Shown: positions 10,231 through 21,031, counted from the first letter of the stretch. The stretch is 64,000 nucleotides of DNA from Thermoprotei archaeon (GCA_003650925.1 QMSP01000007.1:18800-82799); one strand, 5' to 3'. Translations and numbers: made by a program. Notes: a model not told the origin generated them from the letters alone.

Positions 10231-10668
10231 GTGTTAAACGTGGGCAGGAGAAGTTTAAGAGGAATATACCATGAGAGACTTACCAAGGAGATGAAAGCTT
10301 CAAGACCCAAAATGCTCTACGTGGTATCATATGACCTGGAGGGAAGCACGCCTGCTATGAGAATGAAGCTCTCAAGACATGTACAAGCTCTGATGGAGGT
10401 TAGTCATGAACTAGGACTAGTGTTTGAAAGAAGAAGCTGGAGCTGTTTCCTATGTGATGAGAGGACGATGCCTATATTTGTTGAGACCCTCAAGAGCCTT
10501 GGTTGTAAACCTGACGTTTTCCCTATAGCTCTAAACCTCACTGTGGTTGAGAGACATCTGATGGAGGCATTAAGAAGCATAAGGTCAGGCGAACTAGGAA
10601 GAGCTGAGAGACACATTGAAGCAGCGCTTAGAGAGCTTAGAGGTGAGCCATGCATAATAGAGAAGTAG
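10231..10668 (+). CDS. hypothetical protein
   Basis: GTG-start ORF overlapping the downstream peptidase start. Confidence 0.55.
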   Translation: MLNVGRRSLRGIYHERLTKEMKASRPKMLYVVSYDLEGSTPAMRMKLSRHVQALMEVSHELGLVFERRSWSCFLCDERTMPIFVETLKSLGCKPDVFPIALNLTVVERHLMEALRSIRSGELGRAERHIEAALRELRGEPCIIEK

Positions 10669-12410
10669 AGAGGATAATAGAGACAGCTGAAAGGATTTGC
10701 AGATTAGGTGAAGTTGTCGCTGGTGATGATAAAGAAGAGAAAGTCCTTGAGATAATAAGAGCTACAGCCGAGCGCTCTGACTTCTCTCTTGAGCTCAAAC
10801 CTGTTCACGTTATGAGCTGGAGGGAGAAGTTCTCTAGCCTTGAAGTATGGTATGATTCACACAAGTTAGACATACCCTGCCTTGCCCTTCCCTATTCTCC
10901 TTCTGGAGTAGTTGAAGCGCCCCTCATCTTCGTAGGCACAGGGACTGAAAAAGACTATGAAAAAGTAGTGGTAGAGGACAAGATCGCGTTGGTAGAGTGG
11001 TATAAGGAAGAGCTGGATGATGTCAAGATTCAGTACTTGAAGGCGTGTGAACATGGTGCAGCAGCTGTAGTAGTCTATGACGCATACGAGGGTGGAAAGC
11101 TGAGGAGAATTGTAGTCACTGGAGTCTATGACTATAGGTTTACACAAGCTCTTCCACCTCCAGTTCCCATAGTCTCCATAGCTAGAGAGGATGGTCTTCG
11201 CCTTGTAGATATGTTGCGCAAAGGGATAGAGCTCAAAGCTAGGCTCGAAGTTCATACTGAGGTTAGACATGATGCTGTAGGCTATAATGCTATTATGAGA
11301 ATTGGGGATGGAGAGGAGAAAGTCATAGTGTCTGCTCACCACGATCATTGGCTTGAAGGAGCTGTGGACAACTGCCTAGGGCTTGCTCTTCTACTATGGC
11401 TTATGAGAGAGAAGTGGCATGATCTTCGTAGAGAACTATGGCTGGTAAGCTTCACTGCCGAGGAGTCAGGTGCTCCTAACTATGCTCCTTGGTATTGGGC
11501 ATATGGGTCTAGAATGTTTCTTAAGGACCTCAAGGAATTGATAGACGAGATACTGGTCAATATCAATGTAGACGTAGTCTATGGTCATCGGGTAGGCATT
11601 GATGCTGCAGGGCCTGAGCTCGTTAAAGCTGTGGAGAGAATACTTGGAATGAGGAACTTGAGCCACATAGTGTACTATTGTGAGCCTATGTTGCACTACT
11701 ATGACAGTTTTTCATTCCTCAGAGAGGGCATCTCCACTATTACCTTGACAGGTCTTCCTCACTTCATGTCCCTATACCATACTAATCAAGATAAGATAGG
11801 CGTTGTGAATTATGACATGGTGAGAGCCTATGCTTCTGTACTTAAGGTACTTGTCAAGTCCTTCTGTAGCGCAGATGCTGACCTGTGCTATGAATGGTTA
11901 ATGAAAACTCTTCGAGCCATGGCACTGAATATGGGCCATGACAAGCTCCTCAAGAGGATCCTGAGCATCAACCATCCTTCACGCTATAGCCTAGAGTCCT
12001 TGAGAAGGTTTAGGAGAAGAGTCAACACTCAGCTCATAAGGCTTGTATGCGAAGGTGATTATAGCAGCTTCGACTCAGAATTCAAGCTCTGCATGGTACC
12101 TCTATACCTGATCGTCAAGGACTATAGGAAACTTCTTAGAGCTCTAAGGTCTCTGGAAATGGAAGCTAAGGACAAAGCTTTGAAGATCCTAGAGAGCATA
12201 CCTCCAGCAAGGACATTTCCAGGAGAAGAGGTCCCCTATATAGCGTTCAATGTCAAAGGAATCAGAGATATGATAGTTAAGGGCAGAATCCATGAGGCTA
12301 AAGAGGAGCTTAAGAGAGTAGTTGATAAGGCTAAGGGGGTCATCCATAGTGAGCTTCAAAAACTAGACGAGCAGATGTATATCATCATAAGGGAAACGCT
12401 TAGTGAATAG
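10650..12410 (+). CDS. M28-family metallopeptidase with PA-like insert
   Basis: VIVSAHHDHWLEGAVDNCLGLALLLWLMRE...VSFTAEESGAPNYAPWYW. Confidence 0.85.
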   Translation: MHNREVERIIETAERICRLGEVVAGDDKEEKVLEIIRATAERSDFSLELKPVHVMSWREKFSSLEVWYDSHKLDIPCLALPYSPSGVVEAPLIFVGTGTEKDYEKVVVEDKIALVEWYKEELDDVKIQYLKACEHGAAAVVVYDAYEGGKLRRIVVTGVYDYRFTQALPPPVPIVSIAREDGLRLVDMLRKGIELKARLEVHTEVRHDAVGYNAIMRIGDGEEKVIVSAHHDHWLEGAVDNCLGLALLLWLMREKWHDLRRELWLVSFTAEESGAPNYAPWYWAYGSRMFLKDLKELIDEILVNINVDVVYGHRVGIDAAGPELVKAVERILGMRNLSHIVYYCEPMLHYYDSFSFLREGISTITLTGLPHFMSLYHTNQDKIGVVNYDMVRAYASVLKVLVKSFCSADADLCYEWLMKTLRAMALNMGHDKLLKRILSINHPSRYSLESLRRFRRRVNTQLIRLVCEGDYSSFDSEFKLCMVPLYLIVKDYRKLLRALRSLEMEAKDKALKILESIPPARTFPGEEVPYIAFNVKGIRDMIVKGRIHEAKEELKRVVDKAKGVIHSELQKLDEQMYIIIRETLSE

Positions 12411-12422
12411 CCTGTATAGTAC

Positions 12423-13730
12423 TTAGGGCTCAAGCCTATATCTATCCCTTGGGAAGAGTGAGGCTTCTCTTATGTTGCACAGGCCTAATAGCTTCATGGT
12501 CATCCTCTCTGCTCCTATGGCAAATCCTCCATGAGGAGGAGCTCCTTGCTTAAAAGCTTCGAGGTAGTATTTGAAATCATCTGGATTCAGCCCCTTCTTG
12601 ATCATCATCTGCCGAAGCAGCTCATACTGATGAATCCTTTGACTGCCTGTTGAGACTTCAAGACCTCTGAATATGAGGTCAAAGGACCTCCCATAGACCT
12701 CATCATAGGGCATTGTGTAGAAGGGCCTTGATGAGAGAGGGAACAAGTCCACGAATACCATGTCGACACCATAGTTCTCTTGGACATATTTAGTGATTAG
12801 TTCTTCCCCTCTAGTATCTAAGTCCTCAGCATCTTCATACTCCTTGAGATTGTAATATTCCACCAATATCTCCTTAACCTCAGGGAACCTGAGCTTGGGT
12901 ATTCTATCAGGGATGGTAACCTCTGCACCTAGTAGCTTAAGCTCTCTACTGCAGTTCTCCTCAACACTCTGAAGCATGTACTTTATAAGGTCTTCTTCGA
13001 AATTGATAAGGTCATTTTCGTCCTCTATGAATCCCATCTCTATGTCTAGGCTCACATACTCGTTTAAATGCCTGACCGTGCTGTGCTTCTCGGCTCTATA
13101 GGCATGCCCTATTTCGAATACTCGCTCGAAGCCAGCTATGACTAACATCTGCTTGTATATCTGAGGACTTTGAGCAAGATACGCGATATTCTCAAAGTAT
13201 TTAACTTCAAAGAGCTCAGCTCCTCCTTCAGTAGCATATACTACAATCTTTGGAGTATGTACCTCAATGAAGCGTCTCTCCTTTAGATATCTCCTAAAGG
13301 CGTCTACAAGCTCTGCTTGCACTCTAAAGATGGCCAGGTTCCTTGGCCTCTTCAAATCAGCCACCCTATAGCGAAGCCTTGTCCCTAAATCGGCTTCTAT
13401 AGCTCCAGTAACATCAAGAGGTACACCGCCTATGACTCTATTCAGCACGCTTATGGACTCAGCCACTACTTCAACAGGAAACTGCCTTGACCTGCTTCTC
13501 TGAACTATTCCCTTTACTTCAATAACGTCCTCCATGTTTAGGCTTCTAGCAAGCTTTACTAGGTCAGGATTACCCTTGACGACTACTTGGCATAGGCCTG
13601 TACAATCCCTCAGAATGATGAACACCAATCCACCAAGCGCCCTCACTTTATGTACCCATCCAGCTATCTTCACCTGCCGTCCTAGCAGAGAGGGCAAGTC
13701 CTCCATGAAGGTTTTCTTCAAGCAAAGCAC
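12423..13730 (-). CDS. aspS: aspartyl-tRNA (Asp/Asx) synthetase, archaeal type
   Basis: N-terminal OB fold VKIAGWVHKVRALGGLVFIILRD; class II motifs; GAPPHGGFAIGAERMTMKLLGLCNIREASLFPRD. Confidence 0.93.
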   Translation of the reverse strand: MLCLKKTFMEDLPSLLGRQVKIAGWVHKVRALGGLVFIILRDCTGLCQVVVKGNPDLVKLARSLNMEDVIEVKGIVQRSRSRQFPVEVVAESISVLNRVIGGVPLDVTGAIEADLGTRLRYRVADLKRPRNLAIFRVQAELVDAFRRYLKERRFIEVHTPKIVVYATEGGAELFEVKYFENIAYLAQSPQIYKQMLVIAGFERVFEIGHAYRAEKHSTVRHLNEYVSLDIEMGFIEDENDLINFEEDLIKYMLQSVEENCSRELKLLGAEVTIPDRIPKLRFPEVKEILVEYYNLKEYEDAEDLDTRGEELITKYVQENYGVDMVFVDLFPLSSRPFYTMPYDEVYGRSFDLIFRGLEVSTGSQRIHQYELLRQMMIKKGLNPDDFKYYLEAFKQGAPPHGGFAIGAERMTMKLLGLCNIREASLFPRDRYRLEP

Positions 13731-13784
13731 CTCTCAGGATATCCTAGAGTGTATAGCCTGAATTTAAACTCAATGTGCAATTAC

Positions 13785-14552
13785 TCAGTACATAGAATTC
13801 TCGATTGTTCTGCGCAGGAAGTCTTGGCCCTCCTTAGCGAAAAGAGGCAGATCCCAGCAAACGTCCACTCTATGCCTTAAGGCCTTCACTTGGATGCGCT
13901 TCATAGGGTCATAGCCCGTTTTCTCATACCTTCTTCTAAATATCAATACTCCTCTTGACTGCCATGAAGGCAACTTCTCGATATCTACTCCAGACCTCTT
14001 GATGACCTTAATTAGCTCCTTCGCCTTAAGGCCTTTAAGAGCTTCTGCCACCCTCCTGGGGCTTAATCCTCTTTTCCTCATGGCATGATATGCGTAGCTG
14101 TTGAGAAAATTCCTGTAGGCCTCCATCTGCCTCCATGCAAAGTAGTCTAGGATATCATCTAAGTTATCGAGTGTAACTATCCTAGCATCAAAGGAGACAA
14201 CCTCCAGAACTCTGAGCTTGCTATACAGAGAGCATGTAAATGCGCTGCTCAACAAGCTTGCAAAAATGGAGTCAAGCTTCTCAACTCTTCCATTGAAGGG
14301 ATAGGGCTTGGCTAGAAGAAAACTCACCTCATCTGAGAAGGCGAAGGCCACTTTTACACATGGGAATTCCTTGAATATAGTGATTGATGACTCGATTAGG
14401 GCTTCAATCAACCTCCTATCATAGGGTTTCTTGAAGCCAACTCTTTCAGTGAGAGCATGAAAGTTCCTACCATCACACCTTATGACGCAGAAGGGTTTCT
14501 CATCTATCCTGATGCCGCTATAGGCCTCTTTATCCTTCATCCCTCTTATCAA
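13785..14552 (-). CDS. tRNA(His) guanylyltransferase / Thg1-like protein
   Basis: RIDEKPFCVIRCDGRNFHALTERVGFKKPYD; AFAFSDEVSFLL. Confidence 0.88.
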   Translation of the reverse strand: MIRGMKDKEAYSGIRIDEKPFCVIRCDGRNFHALTERVGFKKPYDRRLIEALIESSITIFKEFPCVKVAFAFSDEVSFLLAKPYPFNGRVEKLDSIFASLLSSAFTCSLYSKLRVLEVVSFDARIVTLDNLDDILDYFAWRQMEAYRNFLNSYAYHAMRKRGLSPRRVAEALKGLKAKELIKVIKRSGVDIEKLPSWQSRGVLIFRRRYEKTGYDPMKRIQVKALRHRVDVCWDLPLFAKEGQDFLRRTIENSMY

Positions 14553-14558
14553 GGGATT

Positions 14559-15941
14559 TCACCTTACGATCTCTATTCTAACCATGTCAGTTGAGCCTTC
14601 CACTAGTCCCGTAGTATAGACCAGAATATCTCCATATGATATCTCTCCCGCTCTCTTGAGCTCCTCTATAGCCTTAGCCCAAGCCTCCTGGTAGTCCTTT
14701 GCCTCAACAAATAGAGGCCTTATTCCCCATAGGAGGTTTATCTGTCGAGCTACTTTCAGATTGCTGGTGACAGCATACATAGGCACCTTTATTCTATACC
14801 TAGCTAATCTCCTGGGGGTGGTTCCTCCTCTGGTGTAGGCTATTACCTTTCCCCTTATCGACGAAGCGAGAAAGGCTACTCCTTTGGCGAATTTATCATA
14901 TATTGTCTCCTCGGGATTCTCCATCTCGACGTCTAGGTCCTTCTCGGCTTCCTCAATTACCTTCCTCAGCCATCTGACGCTATCAACTGGATATCTCCCT
15001 ATGGAAGTCTCATCAGCCAACATTAGTGCATCAACACCTTGCTTGACAGCATTCATCACATCAACTACTTCCGCTCTCGTAGGCATAGGGCTATTCACCA
15101 TGGATTCAAGGAGCTGAGTTGCTAGGATGACAGGCTTGCCCTTCTTGATGCAGCACTCTATAACAGTCTCCTGAATTTTCGGTATCTCAGCAAGGTCGAA
15201 GTACATTCCAAGATCTCCCCTTGCGACAAGCACAACATCACTTGCATCAACTATCTCTTCAAGATGACTAACAGCTGACCTGGTCTCTATCTTAGCTATC
15301 ACTCTTATGTCATCCCCTCCTTTATCCTCAAGTATGTCCTTCAGTAGCCTTATATCGTAGCTGCTTCTAACAAAAGACAAGGCTATGTACTCCAGGCCAT
15401 GTTCAATGGCAAATTCTATGTCCCTCACGTCCTTGTCAGTTATGGGAGGCACCTTGGGCTCCTTGCCATATATTGTTATGGTTCTTCTGCTCTTTATACA
15501 TCCGTCGTTCAGTACTGTACATCTTATTCTATCATCAAGCACTCTGTCAACTCTAAGCTTAATTCTCCCTCCCTCAAGAAGTATGAGGTCTCCCTCCTCA
15601 ATCATAAAATACATTCTAGCGCTTGGAAGAGGTATGACCTTATCCTCAGCGCTTCCCTTGCTCGAGTTCACGAGAAATACTGTATCACCATGCTTCACAT
15701 CAAAGGGGTCAACATCACCTATTCTGAATGTAGGGCCTTGCAGGTCCCCTATTATTGGAACATAGCCTCTCATTATCCTCTCAGCTTCTCTTATAGCCTT
15801 AACGTACTCCTCCTTCTCCTCAAGAGTGCCATGAGAGAAATTGATCCTCATGACGTCAGCTCCCTCCCTAATCATCTTGATTAATGTTGATGTAGAGCAT
15901 GATGCAGGCCCTACAGTGACTATTATCTTTGTCATTCTCAT
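14559..15941 (-). CDS. pyk: pyruvate kinase
   Basis: TKIIVTVGPAS; MRINFSHGT; VARGDLGMYFDLAEIPKIQ; LADETSIGRYP. Confidence 0.95.
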   Translation of the reverse strand: MRMTKIIVTVGPASCSTSTLIKMIREGADVMRINFSHGTLEEKEEYVKAIREAERIMRGYVPIIGDLQGPTFRIGDVDPFDVKHGDTVFLVNSSKGSAEDKVIPLPSARMYFMIEEGDLILLEGGRIKLRVDRVLDDRIRCTVLNDGCIKSRRTITIYGKEPKVPPITDKDVRDIEFAIEHGLEYIALSFVRSSYDIRLLKDILEDKGGDDIRVIAKIETRSAVSHLEEIVDASDVVLVARGDLGMYFDLAEIPKIQETVIECCIKKGKPVILATQLLESMVNSPMPTRAEVVDVMNAVKQGVDALMLADETSIGRYPVDSVRWLRKVIEEAEKDLDVEMENPEETIYDKFAKGVAFLASSIRGKVIAYTRGGTTPRRLARYRIKVPMYAVTSNLKVARQINLLWGIRPLFVEAKDYQEAWAKAIEELKRAGEISYGDILVYTTGLVEGSTDMVRIEIVR

Positions 15942-16007
15942 ATGATCACCTTTTTTAGAACTAGCACCACACTTATTAAACTTAGGTGAAGTCTTAGGAC
16001 TGATACT

Positions 16008-17585
16008 ATGCCGATTAGGTTCAAAACTCCAAGGGGCACTAGAGACCTCCTTCCTCAGGAGATGCGAATCTTTAGATATCTTGAGTCCATCCTCAGAGAG
16101 ACTTTTGAGAGCTTCGGTTATAGTGAAGTGCAGACTCCTATCTTTGAGCTTTTCGATCTCTTTGCTCTAAGATCAGGTGATGAGATTCGGAACACCATGT
16201 TCGTATTCGAGACAGGCGAAGGTGAGATGGCTTTAAGACCTGAGATGACGGCTCCTATATGCAGGATGATAGTTGAAGGCAAGCTTGATGTCTCAAGGAA
16301 ACCCATCAAGGTATACTACATAGCCAGGTGCTTCAGATACGAGGAGCCTCAAGCTGGAAGATATCGAGAGTTCTGGCAGGCAGGCTGCGAATTAATGGGC
16401 TCTCCCTATCCTGAAGCTGATGTTGAAGTGATTGAATTAGCCGATAGGGTTTTGAAGAAGCTTGGTGTAAAGGACTATGTAATAAGGCTTGGAGATGTAG
16501 CTCTTCTCAGGACCTACATGGAGAGCTTAGGCGTGAACTACGAAGTACAGAATAAAGTCCTCTCGACACTGGATCATGTACAGAGCTCAATAAACAAACT
16601 TGAAGTCTATATCAACAAGTTAAAGGATGATGGAATGTTGGACAAGACCGAGATCATAGACCTAAGCGAGAGGGCATATAACATTGAACGACTTAAGCGA
16701 AGATTAAGGAGATATGAGGTTCCAGCCCCATTTAGGCAATATCTTGAGCTTGACTTAGAGGTCTATAAAGTCGAAGATCTGTCAAGAGATGAGCTTATAA
16801 AATTCATAGAGAGAAAGATAGAGGAGCTGATGATACTTATCCCTCTTGCTCTGGCATACGAAGGACTACTCATAGCAGGTCAGAGAGTAAGACTGCCATT
16901 GAGAGTAGCTGAAGTTCTATCCAGAGCTCTTCGAGCTAAAGGTCATGACATAACAGAAGTCATTGAGAGAGCAGAGGATCTCTTCGGTCATGTAGATAAG
17001 GCCAAGGAGGAAATAAGCAGGCTGGAGGAGATAATTGAACTCCTCAAGGAACTTGAGGTATCTAATGTCCTACTAGACCTTGGCCTTGCACGTGGCCTAG
17101 AGTACTACACGGGCATAGTGTTTGAAGTCCATGTTCCATTCCTAGGCGCACAAAGCCAGGTTTGTGGCGGTGGGAGATATGATAAATTAGTGGCTGAATT
17201 TGGTGGACCAAACATACCTGCTGTAGGCCTTGCCTTTGGCATGGACAGACTTATGCTAGTGTTAGAGAAGACCATGCAGGTAAAGCTTAGCGAGCAACCT
17301 CTAGTCATGGTCGTCCCTGTCTCCACTAAAGAGATCCCAGCTGCCATCAGGATATCCAGTCAGCTTAGACAAAGAGGCGTAAGAGTCTTCTCTGAGCTTA
17401 TGAGAAGATCCCTCAAGAGAAGCCTATCCATGGCTGATAAGCTGGGAGCATCAGTCGTGATCATAGTTGGCGAGAAGGAGCTTAGAGAAGGAAAAGTAGT
17501 GGTCAGATACATGAAGGAGAGAAGACAGGATATTGTTAAGATTGAAGATCTTGGGAAGGTGGTCGCTTGCTACTTGAAGAGCTAG
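16008..17585 (+). CDS. hisS: histidyl-tRNA synthetase
   Basis: TPRGTRDLLPQEM; FRYEEPQAGRYREFWQAGCELMG; GLARGLEYYTGIVFE; GGGRYDKLV. Confidence 0.95.
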   Translation: MPIRFKTPRGTRDLLPQEMRIFRYLESILRETFESFGYSEVQTPIFELFDLFALRSGDEIRNTMFVFETGEGEMALRPEMTAPICRMIVEGKLDVSRKPIKVYYIARCFRYEEPQAGRYREFWQAGCELMGSPYPEADVEVIELADRVLKKLGVKDYVIRLGDVALLRTYMESLGVNYEVQNKVLSTLDHVQSSINKLEVYINKLKDDGMLDKTEIIDLSERAYNIERLKRRLRRYEVPAPFRQYLELDLEVYKVEDLSRDELIKFIERKIEELMILIPLALAYEGLLIAGQRVRLPLRVAEVLSRALRAKGHDITEVIERAEDLFGHVDKAKEEISRLEEIIELLKELEVSNVLLDLGLARGLEYYTGIVFEVHVPFLGAQSQVCGGGRYDKLVAEFGGPNIPAVGLAFGMDRLMLVLEKTMQVKLSEQPLVMVVPVSTKEIPAAIRISSQLRQRGVRVFSELMRRSLKRSLSMADKLGASVVIIVGEKELREGKVVVRYMKERRQDIVKIEDLGKVVACYLKS

Positions 17586-18652
17586 GTCCCATAGTGGTCT
17601 TCGTAGGGCCTAAAGGCTCAGGTAAGTCGAGCCTGATAGGCAGGATACTCCTTGAAGCAAACATTGTAAGCAGAGAGGATGAGGAGGAAGCTAGAGCTGT
17701 AGCTAAGCTCCTGAATAGAGATTCTTACTACTCTCTTCTGGTAGATGAGACCCTTTCTGAGAGAAAGCACGGTTTCACCCAAGTCATGAAGCTCATAGGG
17801 CCTATCAAGCTATTCGATAGAAGTATTAGGCTGGTTGATACTCCTGGCGACTTCAAGTACTTTCGTGACATCATGGCTGCTCTATGCATAGCTGATAAGC
17901 TGTTCATCACGCTTCAGCCTGGTGCACGTGATGAAATAGAGCCTTTTCTACATATTGCAAAGGCTCTGGAGGTAGAGGATGTAGTAATAGTCCTCAATAA
18001 GCAAGATCTATCAACTATACCCACCAATGGGCTGCTCCATGACTTGACCATAATACCTGCATCAGCTCTAAAAGGCTTCAACATAGACTGTATATTAGAT
18101 GAAATAGCTAAGGCCAAGTTCAAGAGGAGAAGTACAGAGCCCACTAGAATGCCCATTATCAAGGTCATAGGTGACCTAGGCATTGCCATAGGAGTTATCA
18201 CCCAAGGTAGCATGAGGATCCACGAGCAAGTCCTCATAGCCCCAGAGTATAAGGTAGGCGAGATCGAAGTCATAGAGGTTCATGGTAGGAAAGTAGAGAT
18301 TGCTCATGCTGGATACGATATAGGATTGAGCATGAAGGGTGTTGGAAGGCAGTACATTAAGAGAGGCTATCTAATAGGCGATCTAAAGAAGCCTCCTATA
18401 AGGGCCTCCACTATGAGGTGTAGCCTTCTATGGAGTCGTGAGCTGAGGGAGGGAATGAATGTTATAGTTAATGTTCATGCCTCTCAGGCACAATGCAAGA
18501 TAGCCAGAGTACTTGCAGATATGGTCGAGCTGAAGGTGTTAAGCCCTCCATACCTACCAGTGGATGAAAGACTTCGAGAAACCTCCGTACTTGTGCTCAG
18601 AACGAATAAGAACATAGTAGGAGTGGGTATTTGTGAAGAGGTCAACCCCTAA
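17567..18652 (+). CDS. divergent EF-1A/SelB-like GTPase paralogue
   Basis: G1 GPKGSGKSS, G3 DTPGDF, G4 NKQD; SERKHGFTQ resembles EF1A switch; shorter than EF1A. Confidence 0.75.
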   Translation: MLLEELGPIVVFVGPKGSGKSSLIGRILLEANIVSREDEEEARAVAKLLNRDSYYSLLVDETLSERKHGFTQVMKLIGPIKLFDRSIRLVDTPGDFKYFRDIMAALCIADKLFITLQPGARDEIEPFLHIAKALEVEDVVIVLNKQDLSTIPTNGLLHDLTIIPASALKGFNIDCILDEIAKAKFKRRSTEPTRMPIIKVIGDLGIAIGVITQGSMRIHEQVLIAPEYKVGEIEVIEVHGRKVEIAHAGYDIGLSMKGVGRQYIKRGYLIGDLKKPPIRASTMRCSLLWSRELREGMNVIVNVHASQAQCKIARVLADMVELKVLSPPYLPVDERLRETSVLVLRTNKNIVGVGICEEVNP

Positions 18653-20037
18653 GCCAATTCAAGATATCTATCGATCTCCCACTCGGTTATACAGTATCTG
18701 CTCTTCTCCCAGCCTCCATGCGCCTCTATGTAGTCCTCCCACTCCTTCCTCCTCAACTTTATGTACTTCTCCATAAGGCTCCTGCCCAACCCCTCTACAA
18801 GAAGCTCATCTTTGAGAAGCTCCTGTAGTGCCTCCTCCAAGGTCTCTGGAAGACAAGGTAGCCCTTCATGCCTATGATATACGTTGTAGTCGACATGATC
18901 CTCAGGCCTTAGCCCTCTCTCCACACCATCAATTCCAGCCAGCGCTACCGAAGCGAAGGCTAGATATGGGTTAAAGGATGGATCTGGATGTCTGTACTCA
19001 ATCTTAGCCTTTCCCGTTCTATAGACAGGCACTCTTATTAAAGTTGACCTATTTCCATAGCCCCAGGAGATATAGACTGGCGCCTCATGCCCTGGCACAA
19101 GCCTCTTATAGGAGTTAACAGTAGGTGAGACTATCGCTGAAAGAGCACGAGCATGTGACAGAACTCCTGCTATGAAGCTTAAGGCTATGCTAGATAGCCT
19201 ATAGGGACTCCTCCTCTCAAGCATGAATAGGTTCTCTCCATCAATGGAGTGTAGTGATAGATGAAGATGTGCTCCACTTCCATTTATTCCCCAAAACGGC
19301 TTAGGCATGAATGTTGCTATGAGACCCATCTTTTTAGCTACACACTTGGCCGCTAGCTTGAATAATATCACTCTGTCAGCTGTACTTAGAAGATCATCAT
19401 ACATGAAGTCCATCTCATACTGTCCTGGAGCTACCTCGTGATGAAGCTTCTCAAACCTAAACCCTAGGCTCTCAAGCATCTCCATAAGCCTTACCTTGAA
19501 GTGAACTCCTTCGTTTAGAGGCTCATAGTCAAAATATTCCCCTCGATCATAAGGCACTATCTCCTTACCTATTCGCTTTACAAGGAAGAATTCAAGCTCA
19601 ACTCCAACTCCAACCTTGTATCCGAGCTTTTGTATCTTATCCATAACCCCTCTGAGGACGAACCTGGGGTCATGTGGGTGAGGCCTCTCATCCTTGTAGA
19701 CGTGGCAGAACATGAGTGCTGTCCTATCCCACCATGGTGTAATGATGAATGTATCCATATCAGGAATCATGACCAGATCACTATCCTCTATGTCTGCATA
19801 GCCTGGTACTGATGAACCATCAAAACCTACGCCATCCGTCAGGTAATCCTTAAGTGTATACTTTCTCACTATGACACCTTTTGGTCTTCCGAAGACATCA
19901 ACTATTACAAAACGTATGTATTTTATGTTCTTTCGCTCGACTTCCTTTATTATTTCTGTAGGCTCTCTCGGCATGTAATACCAAGATTCGTAGTGGAACT
20001 TATCCCTTACGCTTATAAACAGTAAAGCTATATTCAC
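18649..20037 (-). CDS. glnA: glutamine synthetase
   Basis: VGFDGSSVPGYADIEDSDL; HHEVAPGQYEMDF; NGSGAHLHLSL; EYRHPDPSFNPYLAFA. Confidence 0.94.
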   Translation of the reverse strand: MNIALLFISVRDKFHYESWYYMPREPTEIIKEVERKNIKYIRFVIVDVFGRPKGVIVRKYTLKDYLTDGVGFDGSSVPGYADIEDSDLVMIPDMDTFIITPWWDRTALMFCHVYKDERPHPHDPRFVLRGVMDKIQKLGYKVGVGVELEFFLVKRIGKEIVPYDRGEYFDYEPLNEGVHFKVRLMEMLESLGFRFEKLHHEVAPGQYEMDFMYDDLLSTADRVILFKLAAKCVAKKMGLIATFMPKPFWGINGSGAHLHLSLHSIDGENLFMLERRSPYRLSSIALSFIAGVLSHARALSAIVSPTVNSYKRLVPGHEAPVYISWGYGNRSTLIRVPVYRTGKAKIEYRHPDPSFNPYLAFASVALAGIDGVERGLRPEDHVDYNVYHRHEGLPCLPETLEEALQELLKDELLVEGLGRSLMEKYIKLRRKEWEDYIEAHGGWEKSRYCITEWEIDRYLELA

Positions 20038-20059
20038 TCAGGTCATCAGAGGTGTTGAC

Positions 20060-20368
20060 TTGAACTCGAAGAGGCTGGAGCCTGAGGTGTATGAAGGCAG
20101 GCTGATAAAGGTTCACCTAATGCCTGGATGTATCTTAATAGAGGTCAGGTCATCTGAAGAGGCCTATCATGGATTGAGCATGGAGGCCACAGGCCTTTAT
20201 ATGCTGGAGTATGATGACATATTGAATGTGAAGATAGAGAATGAAGAAGTAGTGCTTTTACTCAGAGATGGATCATCGCTTAGGCTTGAAGTGGACAGGC
20301 CCATAGAGCTATACAGCAGGATAAAGCATATATTGGCTAGTATTGAAACCTTTAGAGGTAGAGGCTAG
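20060..20368 (+). CDS. hypothetical protein
   Basis: ORF with coding-like composition, overlaps next gene. Confidence 0.5.
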   Translation: MNSKRLEPEVYEGRLIKVHLMPGCILIEVRSSEEAYHGLSMEATGLYMLEYDDILNVKIENEEVVLLLRDGSSLRLEVDRPIELYSRIKHILASIETFRGRG

Positions 20369-20957
20369 GAGCTTGCAAGAGGTTAGCAAGCTGGTGGCTG
20401 GGGCCGCTATAATGGGCTCTCTAGCCGTAGTACTCACCTTTGCGGGTCTAGAAATCCCTTATCCTCCACTGCCATACCTCAAGTTCGATCTAGCCGAAAT
20501 ACCCTCAATAGTGGCTCTAGTCATGTATGGTCTAAGATGCTCCTTTCTAGTAGCCTCAATACACTTCCTAACCTTAGCCTCGCTTAAAGGGCTTCTTGGT
20601 CCCTTCATGAAGTTCCTTGCAGTGATTTCCACCATAATCGGCTTCTATGTTGGAGAAAGGGCCTTGGGCTCCTTAGCACCTAAGGCACTCGTACTCCTTA
20701 GCATGCTCATAGCCATGATTGTAAGAACTCTTGTCATGACAGTTGCAAACTATGTGCTCCTCATATGGGTGAGTCCAGGATATCTCACGTTTGCCATGGA
20801 ATGTCTTTCAAATGTCCTAGGCCTGAACATACAAGGCGAGGTTCATGGCCTGATCTTAGTTCTTCTATTCACAGGCATATACAATGCTATCCACACAATA
20901 ATGAGCATAGTACCTGTACTTCCTCTCATGAGGATCCTAAGGAGAGTTAGGCTGTAA
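20343..20957 (+). CDS. ECF-transporter S-component-like membrane protein
   Basis: Polytopic; LTFAGLEIPYPPLPYLKFDLAEIPSIVALVMYGLR typical of ECF S components. Confidence 0.72.
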   Translation: MKPLEVEARSLQEVSKLVAGAAIMGSLAVVLTFAGLEIPYPPLPYLKFDLAEIPSIVALVMYGLRCSFLVASIHFLTLASLKGLLGPFMKFLAVISTIIGFYVGERALGSLAPKALVLLSMLIAMIVRTLVMTVANYVLLIWVSPGYLTFAMECLSNVLGLNIQGEVHGLILVLLFTGIYNAIHTIMSIVPVLPLMRILRRVRL

Positions 20958-20968
20958 AAGAGGCTGAG

Positions 20969-21031
20969 GAGGTCAGATACGCCCGAGCTCGATCACTACC
21001 TCTCTCACCGTGGGTTCGCCTCATCATCCTC
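20969..21031 (-). ncRNA. C/D-box guide sRNA candidate (sR-I)
   Basis: Minus: GUGAGG-AUGAUGA(C)-GGCGAACCCACG(12)-GUGA(D')-..-GUGAUCGA(C')-GCUCGGGCGUAU(12)-CUGA(D)-CCUC; terminal GAGG/CCUC stem; TTTTGTA 32 nt upstream of C. Confidence 0.7.

Noticed and set aside
15399-15884. 161-aa plus ORF
   Set aside because: Shadow ORF antisense to pyruvate kinase.
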